The notes under the pieces: generated by a model
The model's input: only the letters and a program-made list of their open reading frames with translations
Databases searched by the model: none
What the model was told of the DNA's origin: nothing
Source: Saccoglossus kowalevskii
Taxonomy: Eukaryota > Hemichordata > Enteropneusta > Harrimaniidae
DNA length: 50,360 bases
Assembly (NCBI RefSeq): GCF_000003605.2
Contig: NW_003107602.1
Span: forward strand, 179,495-229,854
Direction of reading: 5' to 3'
Part shown: in pieces, positions 22,701-31,874 of the stretch
How the letters are laid out: the number at the start of each line of letters is the position of its first letter
How positions within the stretch are numbered: the stretch's first letter is position 1
Translations under genes and position numbers: made by a program

Positions 22701-24218
22701 TGGAAATGATGCAACTTCATCATCTGGCCTAAATCGCCCTTATATCACGTGGCTTTAACTTTTCTCATTGCAGGAGCGTCGTACAGAGGGATAAGGCGTT
22801 TGCGATTGGTGTTCAATATCTAATATTGAGATTATTTGGTGAGTAGATAATATATAGGGTTTTACTGTGAATATGACTACTGTACAGCAGATATATCGGT
22901 ATTACATAATAATGTTTGAGTCATATAGTTGCAGTATAGAGTTTAATATTGGTACTGTTGATTTATCACGAACGGAAGAAATGTTCTTGCAGCAGACAGT
23001 GGAGTGTCCATTCAATAAAACAATGACAATCTCCAATACGCATGTTTACTGATTAGTTGGTACGTACAGTAATGTACACTGCGCATGCGTGTTCATGTTT
23101 TTTATTTACCGTAAAGGATAATACAGTGTTCTGCAAAGAAGACATAATCATAACCTTGGTCTTCGACGTACTGTGTCGAAGAAGAATATAAACAAATACA
23201 TGTTTTCGTCCATATTTATTTGGTATCCTTTCAAAATAACTGTTAAAATACATCGACATCGATTATATAATGAACACGTTAGGTAATCCCTTAGACACTT
23301 GTAGATTGACGTCCGGTGAGCATTACGTAGTTGTATGCTTTCTTAATTGAGCAAAACAATAATAGATATTCGCTCAAATGAACGATGATGATATCTTTGT
23401 TTATTTTAGATTTAGAGACACTTCAAACAACAAAAATGCTAGACAGTAGTAGCACTATATGGATGTGCCTTTAATGCTTTTTAGCGATTACGCCATTGAC
23501 ATTTGTTGTTTTTAATTATTGTATTGTAGGATTTGTACCGGCTCCTATATACTATGGGAAAGCTATTGACTTTACATGTATTCTATGGCACACAAGACCA
23601 TGTGGAGAACAAGGTGCATGCTGGGTATATGATATCGAGATGTATAAGTACCTCTTTTTTGGCATGTCTGTAGTCTTGAAGGGATTGGCTTTTATCTTCT
23701 TCATCATCGCCCTCATAAGCATGTGTGTATGCAAACCTCGCACGGAGTTAGTGTACGCGGAAGAGGAGACGGCACTGACACAAACAAAGTGTTCACGAGA
23801 AGCAGCTAAAAAAGAGAAAGAGAAGAAAAAGAAGAAAAAGGAGCGGAAATCGAAAGCGCTCGCAGAGGATATCGAGGATCCCGATGATGTATCGAAGAGA
23901 GAAACTTTAAAAGCTGAAGACTTAGAAAAAAAATCGAAGGAAAAAAAGAAGAAGAAAGGAAAGAAACAAAAGGATTTGGACAGAGTCGCTGCATGCGATG
24001 ATCAGGGTTCCCATGGAGATCGAAGTGAGGATAGATTCCTGATGGCAGATAACCAACAAGTTGAAGCCGAAGAAACGAGACTTGCCGAAGTGGTGGTGCG
24101 GCATGGATCGAACGAGTCAGTGGAAGAAGAAGACACTCCTGTCGGCGGGCCATCTCCGGATGGAATTCCTGTGGCCGATGGCGACGATGATTATGATATT
24201 GACGACATTGCTGACTGA
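160..24218 (+). CDS. SLCO: Solute carrier organic anion transporter (OATP/SLCO family, SLCO5A/4-like), complete gene of eight coding exons
   Basis: Twelve-pass plasma-membrane carrier of amphipathic organic anions. Coding exons are 160-1729, 15514-15876, 17161-17325, 18930-19128, 20743-20887, 22241-22581, 22774-22838 and 23530-24218. All introns are GT-AG and the joined frame closes at 1178 residues plus stop. An in-frame TAA at 145-147 supports the chosen start. In order: a disordered Ser-rich cytoplasmic N-terminus (1-315), a cysteine cluster [10 protein letters not shown] (318-327), TM1-TM6 (about 335-586) with the family signature [11 protein letters not shown] (562-572), TM7-TM9 (about 655-750), an extracellular Kazal-like domain (C778-C821), TM10-TM12 (about 901-1016), and a Lys/Glu-rich C-tail (1019-1178). 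Most family members are about 650-850 residues; the excess is in the two tails. Features such as [23 protein letters not shown] followed by MTPPT, and GACWVYD recall SLCO5A1. Family assignment is secure; the subfamily is from remembered similarity only and the substrate is unknown. Confidence 0.93.
4261..4507. mobile_element. Foldback MITE-like element, long copy (about 247 bp)
   Basis: The two halves are near-complementary over almost the whole length. The left end begins AGGGCGACAGTCGTCG and the reverse complement of the right end begins AGGGCGGTGGTCGTCG; both arms continue through CCTGTTCGAT, CTCATAG, TACAACG and TGTTTATTT to a central CGCGCTGCGCG / CGCGCAGCGCG pair. It is flanked by TTAA on the left (4257-4260) and TGAA on the right, consistent with a decayed TTAA target-site duplication of the piggyBac type. 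It has no ORF of its own. A shorter relative lies at 26376-26457. The structure is directly visible; the superfamily is inferred from TTAA only. Confidence 0.75.
5943..5969. repeat. Poly(T) run of 27 bases
   Basis: An uninterrupted T tract, preceded by an A-rich stretch (about 5890-5936). It could be a slipped homopolymer or the remains of a reverse-strand poly(A) tail of a retrocopy, but no body of a retroelement is recognisable beside it. Confidence 0.8.
7704..7717. promoter_or_regulatory. Perfect X-box palindrome (RFX-type site)
   Basis: The sequence GTTGCCATGGCAAC is a full palindromic X-box, the classic binding site of RFX winged-helix factors. It lies in SLCO intron 1. Related sites lie at 9641-9653 (ATACCATGGTAAC), 14442-14452 and 14495-14508 (one mismatch). 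The motif is visible; binding is unproven. Confidence 0.5.
14442..14508. repeat. Inverted pair of X-box-like half palindromes
   Basis: GTTGCCATGGT on the left and ACCATGGCAAC on the right form an inverted repeat about 45 bases apart. The right copy reads GTGACCATGGCAAC, one base from a consensus X-box. It may be a regulatory pair or the ends of a small element. Confidence 0.45.
15514..15876 (+). CDS. SLCO: SLCO exon 2: TM5, OATP signature, TM6
   Basis: Acceptor CACAG, donor AAAG|GTAAAT, phase 1 at both ends; residues 524-645. It encodes [14 protein letters not shown] (TM5), an extracellular loop, and [11 protein letters not shown], the diagnostic OATP superfamily signature at the TM6 border (residues 562-572). 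FPKKLW then starts the large intracellular loop, which ends KVK and joins to [12 protein letters not shown] of exon 3. An internal in-frame ATG at 15528 is not a gene start. Confidence 0.93.
15877..17160 (+). other. SLCO intron 2
   Basis: Donor GTAAAT, acceptor TCAATAG. No coding content was recognised. It holds A/T homopolymer runs, a 30-base sequence at 16920-16949 that recurs exactly in intron 5, and a (TTTG)n run just before the acceptor at about 17133-17152. Confidence 0.85.
16920..16949 (+). repeat. 30-bp dispersed repeat, copy 1
   Basis: It begins TATTGCGTTTCAATAAGACT and matches 22004-22033 at all 30 positions, in the same orientation, with unrelated flanks. It is too long to be chance in a 50-kb window and is probably a fragment of a dispersed element. 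Confidence 0.8.
17161..17325 (+). CDS. SLCO: SLCO exon 3: TM7 and start of TM8
   Basis: Acceptor TCAATAG, donor ATCG|GTAAGA, phase 1 at both ends; residues 645-700. It encodes [14 protein letters not shown]7, and [14 protein letters not shown], matching the conserved OATP FxPKYLESQFG segment. It ends inside DLVIA just ahead of TM8. Confidence 0.92.
17326..18929 (+). other. SLCO intron 3
   Basis: Donor GTAAGA, acceptor TTACAG after an 11-base T run. It contains an NRF1-like palindrome at 17537-17547 and a three-copy 46-bp tandem repeat at 18695-18832, about 100 bases ahead of exon 4. No coding exon was recognised. Confidence 0.85.
18695..18832 (+). repeat. 46-bp tandem repeat, three copies
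   Basis: Copies start at 18695, 18741 and 18787. Each has GACCTCATAA, GGTTCAACCCAGTGA (or a close variant), then GAACC and CACT. GGTTC...GAACC forms a short inverted pair within each unit. A nearby GGTTCGAACC at 18679 resembles a tRNA B-box, but no tRNA fold surrounds it. The period is exactly 46. Confidence 0.85.
18930..19128 (+). CDS. SLCO: SLCO exon 4: TM8-TM9
   Basis: Acceptor TTACAG, donor GTGT|GTGAGT; enters at phase 1 and leaves at phase 2; residues 700-766. It encodes [19 protein letters not shown] (TM8), [10 protein letters not shown]9 and [16 protein letters not shown], the conserved stretch leading into the extracellular Kazal loop. The upstream open frame (from 18812) runs through intronic repeat and is not coding. 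Confidence 0.92.
19129..20742 (+). other. SLCO intron 4
   Basis: Donor GTGAGT, acceptor TTACAG. It contains an NRF1-like palindrome at 19472-19482, a CRE palindrome TGACGTCA at 19867-19874, and an inverted repeat with 12-bp arms at 20147-20275. No coding exon was recognised. Confidence 0.85.
20147..20275. mobile_element. Possible MITE remnant with 12-bp inverted ends
   Basis: CGATAGTCGGTC at 20147-20158 is matched by its exact reverse complement GACCGACTATCG at 20264-20275. The 105 bases between do not fold into one another. No clear target-site duplication was found, so this could also be a chance or regulatory inverted pair. Confidence 0.4.
20743..20887 (+). CDS. SLCO: SLCO exon 5: extracellular Kazal-like domain
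   Basis: Acceptor TTACAG, donor CAG|GTCAGT; leaves at phase 0; residues 766-814. Cysteines at 778, 782, 784, 793, 804 and 808, with [19 protein letters not shown], are the Kazal-like large extracellular loop between TM9 and TM10 of OATPs. The disulfide set is completed by C819 and C821 in exon 6. The open frame beyond 20887 is intronic. Confidence 0.93.
21290..21898 (+). repeat. Minisatellite of 31-35 bp units, about 18 copies
   Basis: The full unit is 35 bp: GTTTGTGTGTTTACAAACAC followed by CGTTATTGTGCAACA. A 31-bp variant has TTTATGAACAC in place of the palindrome. Most units contain GTGTTTACAAACAC, a perfect inverted repeat with two central bases that also holds the forkhead core TGTTTAC. 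Later units degrade. An 18-bp direct repeat (TGATCACAGACCTATTTA) flanks the array at 21251-21268 and 21899-21916. The array gives open frames on both strands, which I treat as artefacts. Confidence 0.93.
22004..22033 (+). repeat. 30-bp dispersed repeat, copy 2
   Basis: Identical over 30 bases to 16920-16949 in intron 2, same orientation, about 100 bases downstream of the minisatellite boundary repeat. Confidence 0.8.
22241..22581 (+). CDS. SLCO: SLCO exon 6: end of Kazal region, Thr-rich linker, TM10
   Basis: Acceptor ATATAG, donor TGAG|GTAAGT; enters at phase 0, leaves at phase 2; residues 815-928. It begins [17 protein letters not shown], completing the Kazal-like disulfides. A Thr/Asn-rich extracellular linker (about 826-860) is unusually long and could be O-glycosylated. 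CKQDCDYF then leads into TM10 and IPVVMVTLR, the conserved entry to exon 7. Confidence 0.9.
22774..22838 (+). CDS. SLCO: SLCO exon 7: short exon, start of TM11
   Basis: A 65-base exon, too short to stand out as an open frame. Acceptor TTGCAG, donor TTTG|GTGAGT; residues 928-950. It encodes [20 protein letters not shown], matching the OATP LRSVxxxxrsfALGxQxxxxR segment. Both flanking phases fit exactly. Confidence 0.92.
22839..23529 (+). other. SLCO intron 7
   Basis: Donor GTGAGT, acceptor TTGTAG, 691 bases. An NRF1-like palindrome lies at 23080-23090. Nothing else was recognised. Confidence 0.85.
23530..24218 (+). CDS. SLCO: SLCO exon 8: TM11-TM12, Lys-rich C-tail, stop
   Basis: Acceptor TTGTAG; residues 950-1178 with stop TGA at 24216-24218. 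It opens [20 protein letters not shown] and [10 protein letters not shown], strongly conserved in OATPs, then TM12 (about 991-1016). The remaining 160 residues are charged: two lysine blocks ([14 protein letters not shown] and [12 protein letters not shown]), a Glu/Asp-rich stretch, and an acidic terminus ending [11 protein letters not shown]. The tail has no domain I recognise and is longer than in most family members. Confidence 0.93.
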
Positions 24219-24238
24219 AATAACTTCTTATTCGCGAA

Positions 24239-24244
24239 AATAAA
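24239..24244 (+). promoter_or_regulatory. Polyadenylation signal of the SLCO gene
   Basis: AATAAA lies only 21 bases after the stop codon, with a T/G-rich stretch (about 24258-24285) where a downstream element would sit. It implies a very short 3' UTR; longer forms cannot be excluded. Confidence 0.6.
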
Positions 24245-26375
24245 CACTGCACATTATATAGTTTTTAAGACTTTGGTGCACTCTGATAATATTAACAATA
24301 ATATAAACCAACTTTGTTGTCCAGTATGTGAGGCTTTAATATTTAAAATTGAAACTAACCGTCGTAAAATCTCAATTGTTTTTATAATGTCTCAATATTT
24401 TAAAGACGTATCTGAATCGACTACTGTACGTGCCTCTTAACGATTATCACATTCCAAGATTCTTCTATAGTTATAAATAATTTTTATAAATTTGTTAAAA
24501 CTGGATTCTTTGTTTCAAGACACTACAATATACCTAAAGTATATGATGTAAATACTATTTAATACATAACAATTTTCTCGTTCTACTGTTCCCGCTCGTC
24601 GTATTACGATATATGTATTTCTATATTGTACACCGGTTGTGAAACGTACAACTTAGTAGATGGTATACGCATGCGCAGTAGTTTTGTTGTGTGTGTCCAC
24701 GTAAATGATTGGATAAGTAACATGCGAACATAGTGGCTCTGTGCCACCATTTCCGGTGTTCCTCGTCTACCCACAATACACTGCAATGATGGGAGATGCA
24801 GGTCATCCGTCAATAGTGATAAATCAATACATTACTTCGTCTTTTGCGAAAAAACAAGACCGTTTTAAAACTGCATGAATTCAGATTTCAGTGACATTGT
24901 AGGAAAAAAGTTGAGTATTTATTTTTATTTTATTCAGGCAATGAATTAATATGCAGTACATTTGTATATAATTTGCATCTTTTATTCAGAGTTCATCTTT
25001 TTGTCAGATTATATCTACAGTCTTCTTATAGCGTTGTAAGTTGTAAGATGTTATTGTCACATTTGTAGTTATTTTGTTCTTGTCTGATTTCACATGATGT
25101 TAACATATTCTCGGTTTAATCCTAATTCATATATTATTGAAGTGTTATTAGGCAAGTACCTGTATTCGAAAAGCCTTCGACACCAAGAAGATGGATTCAA
25201 AGATGAACAAATCTTGATAAAACTCAACCTTTGACATATACTACCGTAAGAAATCCGCCTTTTAATATCCAATACACGTTCCAACCGCGACAACACAGAG
25301 GGAAAGCTGATTCATATCTTCCCATCAAACTACATTCTATTAGGCTTAGAAAAATCAAAAGGAGAATTCTCAACCAGTTCTAAATATGTTTCGACCCCTT
25401 GACTGCCCAGCACACCCATCCAGGGGCGTTTACTCGTAATCACTTGAAGTACACAGTTTAGGCGTTCCACTGTTGCAGTACTTGACAACGCAATTTTTGC
25501 TATGACATTATGCATTATCTTTCAAGTCAAGTGAATCCCCGCGGCAATATTGCATCCCGCCTAGGCTATATGCCAAATGAAGGGTTGCAAACCAGTTTCT
25601 ATTGCGACACACATTGCTGCCACATTGTTCCTGGGGGCACCAATAAACCCGACTATGTTCCCAAACGGCTCTTACTATTTGGTATCATAAAATAATGGCT
25701 AAACACTTTAGGCTTAGACGCCCCTCATATCGGGTGTAGCGACAATAATGATTCAGTTGCCAGGCAACCATGTAACTGGAAACTTAACTAGTATGAAACA
25801 TTAAACATTTCAAACGAAAATACTTGATAATAACGCAAATTGACACGTGGTCTCCGATTCATGCATGATTGATAACTAGTATACGATTACACACGTATTA
25901 TTGGTGGCGTACGTGTAGTCCCTTCTAAAACATAGAAAATAGACGCGTTTTAAGGCTTTGGATGAAGATCATTTGAGGTTTGAAGTGTTAGCTTATTGAC
26001 TGATAGAATTTGTACTGCCATTTTTGTATTCAGTATTAATGTCGAAATGTAACGTCAAATAAAATTTAACAAACTCACAGCGTTTTAGTTTACTCTGTGT
26101 ATTAGACAAAATTCCCCGCAGAATGATCAATATGTCTGACTTACGCTAATATTACATTATTTGCTAACATTTGAATGATGACGTAAAACGACGGACGGTA
26201 CCGATAAATTTGAATAATTGTAAACATGATTAAATAATTGCCGTCGTTATGAGAAATTCCATTAATGTATCAAGATCACACAATTTGGCAGCGAAACCCA
26301 GCATGTATAGCTTATCTTACGTAATCTTATTATGACATCACGGATGTTCATTATAGCATCGATGCTGACTATTAA

Positions 26376-26457
26376 AGGGTGGCGGTCGTCGCACCGCGTC
26401 CTGTTCGATATAACGCGCGTAAAATACATTGTTTACAAGAAATTTGACCACTGCCCT
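26376..26457. mobile_element. Foldback MITE-like element, short copy (82 bp)
   Basis: The left end AGGGTGGCGGTCGTCGCACC and the following CCTGTTCGATA match the element at 4261-4507. The right end reads as AGGGCAGTGGTCAAATTTC on the other strand. It is bracketed by perfect TTAA on both sides (26372-26375 and 26458-26461). This looks like an internally deleted relative and gives the cleaner evidence for TTAA duplication. The flanks carry repeats of a GATGCTGATTA-type motif. Confidence 0.7.
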
Positions 26458-26672
26458 TTAACTCATAGATGCTGATTATGACACCATATCGATGCTGATT
26501 AAACGAAACAAAATAGTTAGGCATGCGGCAATATGGGCTCAAATATCAGCCATATTGCATATGCAGGACTTGTATAAATAAATAATGCATTTGCATTACA
26601 CCTACAAGTAACATTCGCCCAGGCACACAAAGCAACATGCAGCGTTTACAAACTCAAAACGATGAATCTTTT

Positions 26673-26884
26673 AAATCGCGCCCTCTAACGCTCCTGTTAT
26701 GCCAAAATGGGGTTGATGTCAATCAAATTGACAATTCTGTTTGGTTGTGTAGCCGTCTAGAATATAGTAAATCTGTTAAAAAAATTGTGCTTATTGATGG
26801 ACGGTTACATATCTAAATAATATAGACGATTTTAATGACATTCGCGAAGTCGAAGAAGCGCATGGGCACTAGAGGGCGCGATTT
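26673..26884. mobile_element. MITE-like element with 15-bp inverted ends
   Basis: AAATCGCGCCCTCTA at the left end is matched exactly by the reverse complement of TAGAGGGCGCGATTT at the right end, with weaker pairing further in. It is about 212 bp, has no ORF, and shows no certain target-site duplication. Confidence 0.55.
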
Positions 26885-29800
26885 ATGGCGTATAATGCAT
26901 TCACATATACAGCAATGCATACACCTGCAGTACTAATCTCTTTTATTGATTGCTTATTATTAAAAATTACGTAACCCATGTCTGCTTAAAATACTCCCTC
27001 CTGGTAACGTTTTTTAATCAAGTTTGCGTGACCTTGTTTCACCCTTGTTTCAAAGGTGCATTGGCGGTAGTGTATCGTCTTATCATCAAATCGATCAGCT
27101 CGTCTTAACATACTACTATGTTTTTTTTTTGTACTCAAAGGAAAATCGTTTAAAAGCTATTTCGACAGTCGTACACTCACGTTTCCCGGTCTCTACGTGT
27201 TATCCAATTTACAGTCCACCACATCAGGGCATCGCCGCAGCCTATCAAATAACTTTCAAGAAGGAACGTTGAGGGCAGTAAAAGACAAAGTGGAAGAAAG
27301 GAATCGTATCGTGGTATACTAACCAGAACACTTGATCTCACGGGAAGTACTTCATTTTTCAGGTGGCTAATTACTGGCATGTCGATTTCCCATTTTTGAG
27401 CAACGTTTTTAACTTTGTTTATTGTTTTCATATAGCAATCTCGTCATATGTTAACATTGTCGTCTATGGGGTTTCAATTAGTTGTATGAGCCCTCCACCA
27501 GCATGGTAAACTGATTATTATGAATAGTGGCTCACGCCCCCAACGTAATTATTGTCTAAATCGGAAGTATTCAACCACGTGATACATTTCAAGGACGCGA
27601 CATTTAAAAAATACTACAAATTCTTGATATTATGTGCTCAGCGAAAGGTTACATTGAATAAATGTTTAGAAGTAAATAAAAACACGAGGTGAACGCACTC
27701 GCTTCCATGAAAACACTAACTGTGTAAACACTAACTATGCAATTGTCTCCATATAGGTTAAGGCTACTTTGCCGATCATTTTGAGTTGTAAAATGGGTAA
27801 TTCCAAAACTTTGTTCTGATACCCATTTTTTTCCAGAATTCCGAATAGCGAGTCATAAAGAAGGATTTAGTAAAAACATTCCTGTGTCAACAAAAACGTG
27901 TGTAAGCTTAGCAAATGACCAAGCAGCGCATGTTTTAGAAGGAGGGCACGGCTTGTCTACTTTTAGACATAAGTTGATTGGTTCTTTTGTTATGAAGGGT
28001 TGCACTGTGATTAGTACTAAAAATTATGACATAGGCGAAGTTCACCACGTCTTTACTGTAGTAACTACTACGCGCTGCAAAAGTAATGGGTTTTACGACG
28101 ATGATGAAATCGCTGATCAGAATACGTTGTTACTACTTTCTTTATATTTTGAGTACGCCAACGGTTTGACGCACATCATGAATGACGTAACAGTAAATTG
28201 TTCGCATGTCTATGACGTCAATTACCGCGTAAAACATTACATTGCTTGCTGGTTGTAAACATTTATTATCGCAGACGACCTTGTGAGGTCTAAAGTAGAG
28301 TGGGATGAGCGCCACAATTTCATTTTTAACCATGCCTGTTCAATGTGATCCGTCCATTATATATTTGTGATATCCCATCCCAGATAATGTTAATTTGATT
28401 GGTCGACACAAAATTGTGACGTCACTCTAACTAACTAACTTTTTATTACATTTATGGATACCGTGATAATCATCTCACCCACTTCTGTACGCGATCAAAC
28501 CTTTCCAGGCGACTACTGCATTATTATATGACGTTGATTTAATGGGGAATAAGATTCTCGTCGCTTAAGTTGCATTCCTTATTGCATAAGTCTTTGGTAA
28601 TATTCAATACAGCATTGCTTCATTTTTGTAAATGTTATCACAATGCATATCCACAACGACATTTTTTATTTTTTCAATAATTTTCCAGAAAAAAAAAATG
28701 TGCTTAAAACTCTTGACTTAAGTGGTCGGATCGGGTAATACATTTACCCGACTCTCAATAATAACTGAAATTTGGGGGTTGTGTGCTTTTATTTTCAGTG
28801 CTATATTTTATTGGATTATTGGTGCGTTGCTGTAGGAGTAAAAATGTGCAAGAATCAAACGTTGATTACTTGCAATAAAACCATAGACGAATATATTGAC
28901 GAAGCAGATGCTTCTTGCATATAGTGAGTGCAGCTATAATATCATTATTGATGGCTGTACGGTAGATACATTGCTAGCTGTCGATATAGGGGTAATTGTT
29001 TAGGCACTATACTGAATATTTTTGTTTATTTCTTCATTTTAACAACAACATGAACAACAATTATATATCTCACTTATTCGCGTCGTGCGATAAACACTTT
29101 AATATTACAATAAAGCATAAATGTAAAACGTACAGTAACTAGAAAACGAATAAGAAAACCAAAATAGAAAAACATGAATTACTTCATGATGTTGATCTGG
29201 GGAAAATAAAAGAAAAAAGAATTATATTTTCATATTTCATTTTTACACTCAGCTTTTCAACTGTATTATAATTTCAAAGTAATACTACATTTAAAATAGG
29301 TTTCGATGTATATATTTTGCTATTATGTGAGACGATGTGTCAGTAAATCTGGAGTAATTCAAACAATAAGCTTAAAAGAATTGTAATAAGCAAGAATTAC
29401 CACCACTGCATGTCCGATATATATGAAACAGCTCATCGGAGTCAGGAATAAGCATTCGGGATATTAAAGGGTTGAGTCAGGTATAACAACTACATATTGT
29501 AATTAGATTACTACTAAAAAGTATGTATAAATGTTAAAAAGATTTCGAACTAAATGATTTGTTATCCCTAAATGGCGGACAATTCAGAGTATAGGAGATG
29601 CCTGTTTTGGTAATGACAATACAATTGCCAATACGAAATAGTGGTATCCATGAATATAAAACACAGAACAATGCATTTCCAAGTATTTCGCAATCACAGT
29701 GCAATTGACTTGAGACATACCATTATGCCACAGAGAGGGCAGGATATGTAGTTCTCTATTTATGCTGACACACAATTATATTAGCTATACTCTACTATCT

Positions 29801-30482
29801 TATTATATATGTATGTTTTCAACACAACAGAGCCCTGTTTTCTCTATGACAGAGTTTTCCACAACACTTATTTATTTTTACAGCAGTAAAAATATTTGCA
29901 AATTCCACCATCAATAATTTCCGGTTTATTTGTTTTTAAAATTTCACTGAGGAATGTGAAAGACATAATTGCTGGCCCATTGTCCAAATCATTGATATAG
30001 CGACTTTTCATTAGGATGAAACACAGATGATGTCTATTAAAATTACATCTGCATCACATATAGTTAGTAGTAGCGTATTCATTTTGGACATAGATGCATC
30101 AGTTAGCTAGGTATTTTGTAATATGTCAATAGGGTAGTTACATGCATGCTCTCTCACCAAAAAAGGATGTTCTTATTCAAATGGAAATTGCTGGGTGATA
30201 TATGCCATTGAAGGAAGGTGCAGTGTACGCCATTACTGGCGGTTTGATCCAGTAGTTAAATGTTGAAATGATGCCACCTGAAGGTGATATTGGTTGGGTA
30301 GGTGGTGGATGGTGAAGGTCGACTGGATATAATTTTTCTCAGACTGTGTTTTGTTGTATTATTTAATTGAGGCCAGTTTTTGCGTTTTGTTCCGTGAAGT
30401 ATTTAAACCTCCTATTAAAAGATTATTTTGTATGTAGGTATTGGACCATAAGATTTGAACTGAGCTTGTACAACCCAAAGTA

Positions 30483-30667
30483 CAGTGGCGGTGGCACCGG
30501 GAGAGTGGCAGGGGCACCCCCCAAAATCTTTTGTATCAGCAAAATGTGCCCCTCAAAATGCAGGAAATAGCGTTTCAGAGGGTCTAGATTTCAAAATCCC
30601 CTAGAGGGATGCGGGGAGCAGATCTCGCCCCCACCCCACCATGCAAAATTTCTGGCCGCCGCCTCTG
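30483..30667. mobile_element. Non-autonomous hAT-like element remnant (about 185 bp)
   Basis: The left end starts CAGTGGCGGTGGC and the reverse complement of the right end starts CAGAGGCGGCGGC; CAGNGGCG ends are typical of hAT transposons. The body contains GCACCCCCCAAAATCTTTTG, a run of CCCCTCAAAATGCAGGAAAT, and GTTTCAGAGGGTCTAGATTT, a combination I recall from a dispersed repeat common in many animal genomes. Possible 8-bp target duplications agree at only four positions, so the copy is old or the boundary is imprecise. Confidence 0.6.
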
Positions 30668-31682
30668 AGGTAGTATATGTACTATTGATGAATGATTATT
30701 TTGAAATACTAATTATATGTGGTTAACATTGCATCTTCGAAAAAAATAATTCAAACAACAAAGTCAGTGTGCGGTTTGTAACGCGTACAAATTGCGAGTT
30801 TCAGTTAGTTAAGCTGGGTGGGTGGAGAGGTTGATTTTTTCTGTAGCAATAACACCTTGCTCAGTGATGACACATTCACATGGTTTCTTTCAAATTAGTC
30901 TTAATTATGACTTGAAGATATATGTGATTTGTAATAGAAAATTCAATGCTTTGTCGTGTAGACGATATTATATCTTAATTAATGGTACGTAATAAGGGTG
31001 TGTAATAGTAATCATTAAACCAGCGATTTGTCCGCTCTGTTGGCAGGTCACAAATGTTCCTACATTATTTACGGAGAGGTCGTCATTTTTTTTTCAAATT
31101 TTGTGAGGCGGCATGATGTTTTTATCTATTCGATTTTCGAAAAACAACAGCCCCCTCCTACAATTTCTGCCCAGTGCCCTAAGCGCGACTACACGACTAC
31201 AAGACGGCCCTGTGTATACTGAAATGAATTAGCTTGTGAAGAATGTTAGCTTATTATTATTATTTATATTTTATTAATTTGAGAAAAGGTACTACACAAC
31301 CTCTCAAACAAGTCACAGTCACTAAATTCGCTTTTTGACATTTACAGCAACAAATGACAATTGTATCGGCATTTCAAATTAGAGATTTACCTGTTACAGT
31401 TGTATTATCGGCAAAACTCAATTAAAAGCCTTTTCCACTTTCAACTCAACCAACAACGAAAGTTTCTGCGTTCGTTCGTTTATGGACTAATATTGCCCGT
31501 ACTACAATAAATTCCATCATGCATTGCTGATCGAAGTTCGCTCGGACGTAGATATAACATAAGTAAAATAGCCGATGTATAATTTCGAAACGGAGGCCGA
31601 GGGACCTAATGCTATACAGAAAACAATTTAAATGTCCGTAGTGCATCTCAGACAGATTTTAATGAAAATGGTTCACATATAA

Positions 31683-31874
31683 TATACTGTAAAATTTTCG
31701 CTGAAAATACTTTTTTTGGTATTTCGTATGGAATTTATTTTCACTGATTTTGACGAGTTGAATGCAAAATATAGGGTAAAAGTATATTCGGTGGTTTACA
31801 TTTTCACTGAATCATTCCTTCGGCGAAAATAGCGAAAATTAGTTCCAAGCGAAAATAAAGTATTTTAAAGTATA
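31683..31874. mobile_element. MITE-like element with TATACT ends
   Basis: TATACTGTAAAAT at the left end pairs with ATTTTAAAGTATA at the right end (12 of 13 positions). The body is rich in repeated CGAAAAT / ATTTTCG words. TA at both edges would fit a Tc1/mariner-type duplication. Confidence 0.5.

Noticed and set aside
23806-24252. 148-codon antisense open frame opposite SLCO exon 8
   Set aside because: It is the mirror of the Lys/Glu-rich coding tail; the sense strand has the conserved OATP sequence and correct splice phase.
27884-28258. 124-codon open frame as a possible intergenic gene
   Set aside because: No recognisable domain, no splice-linked partner or polyadenylation signal in register, and length is within chance for AT-balanced intergenic DNA.
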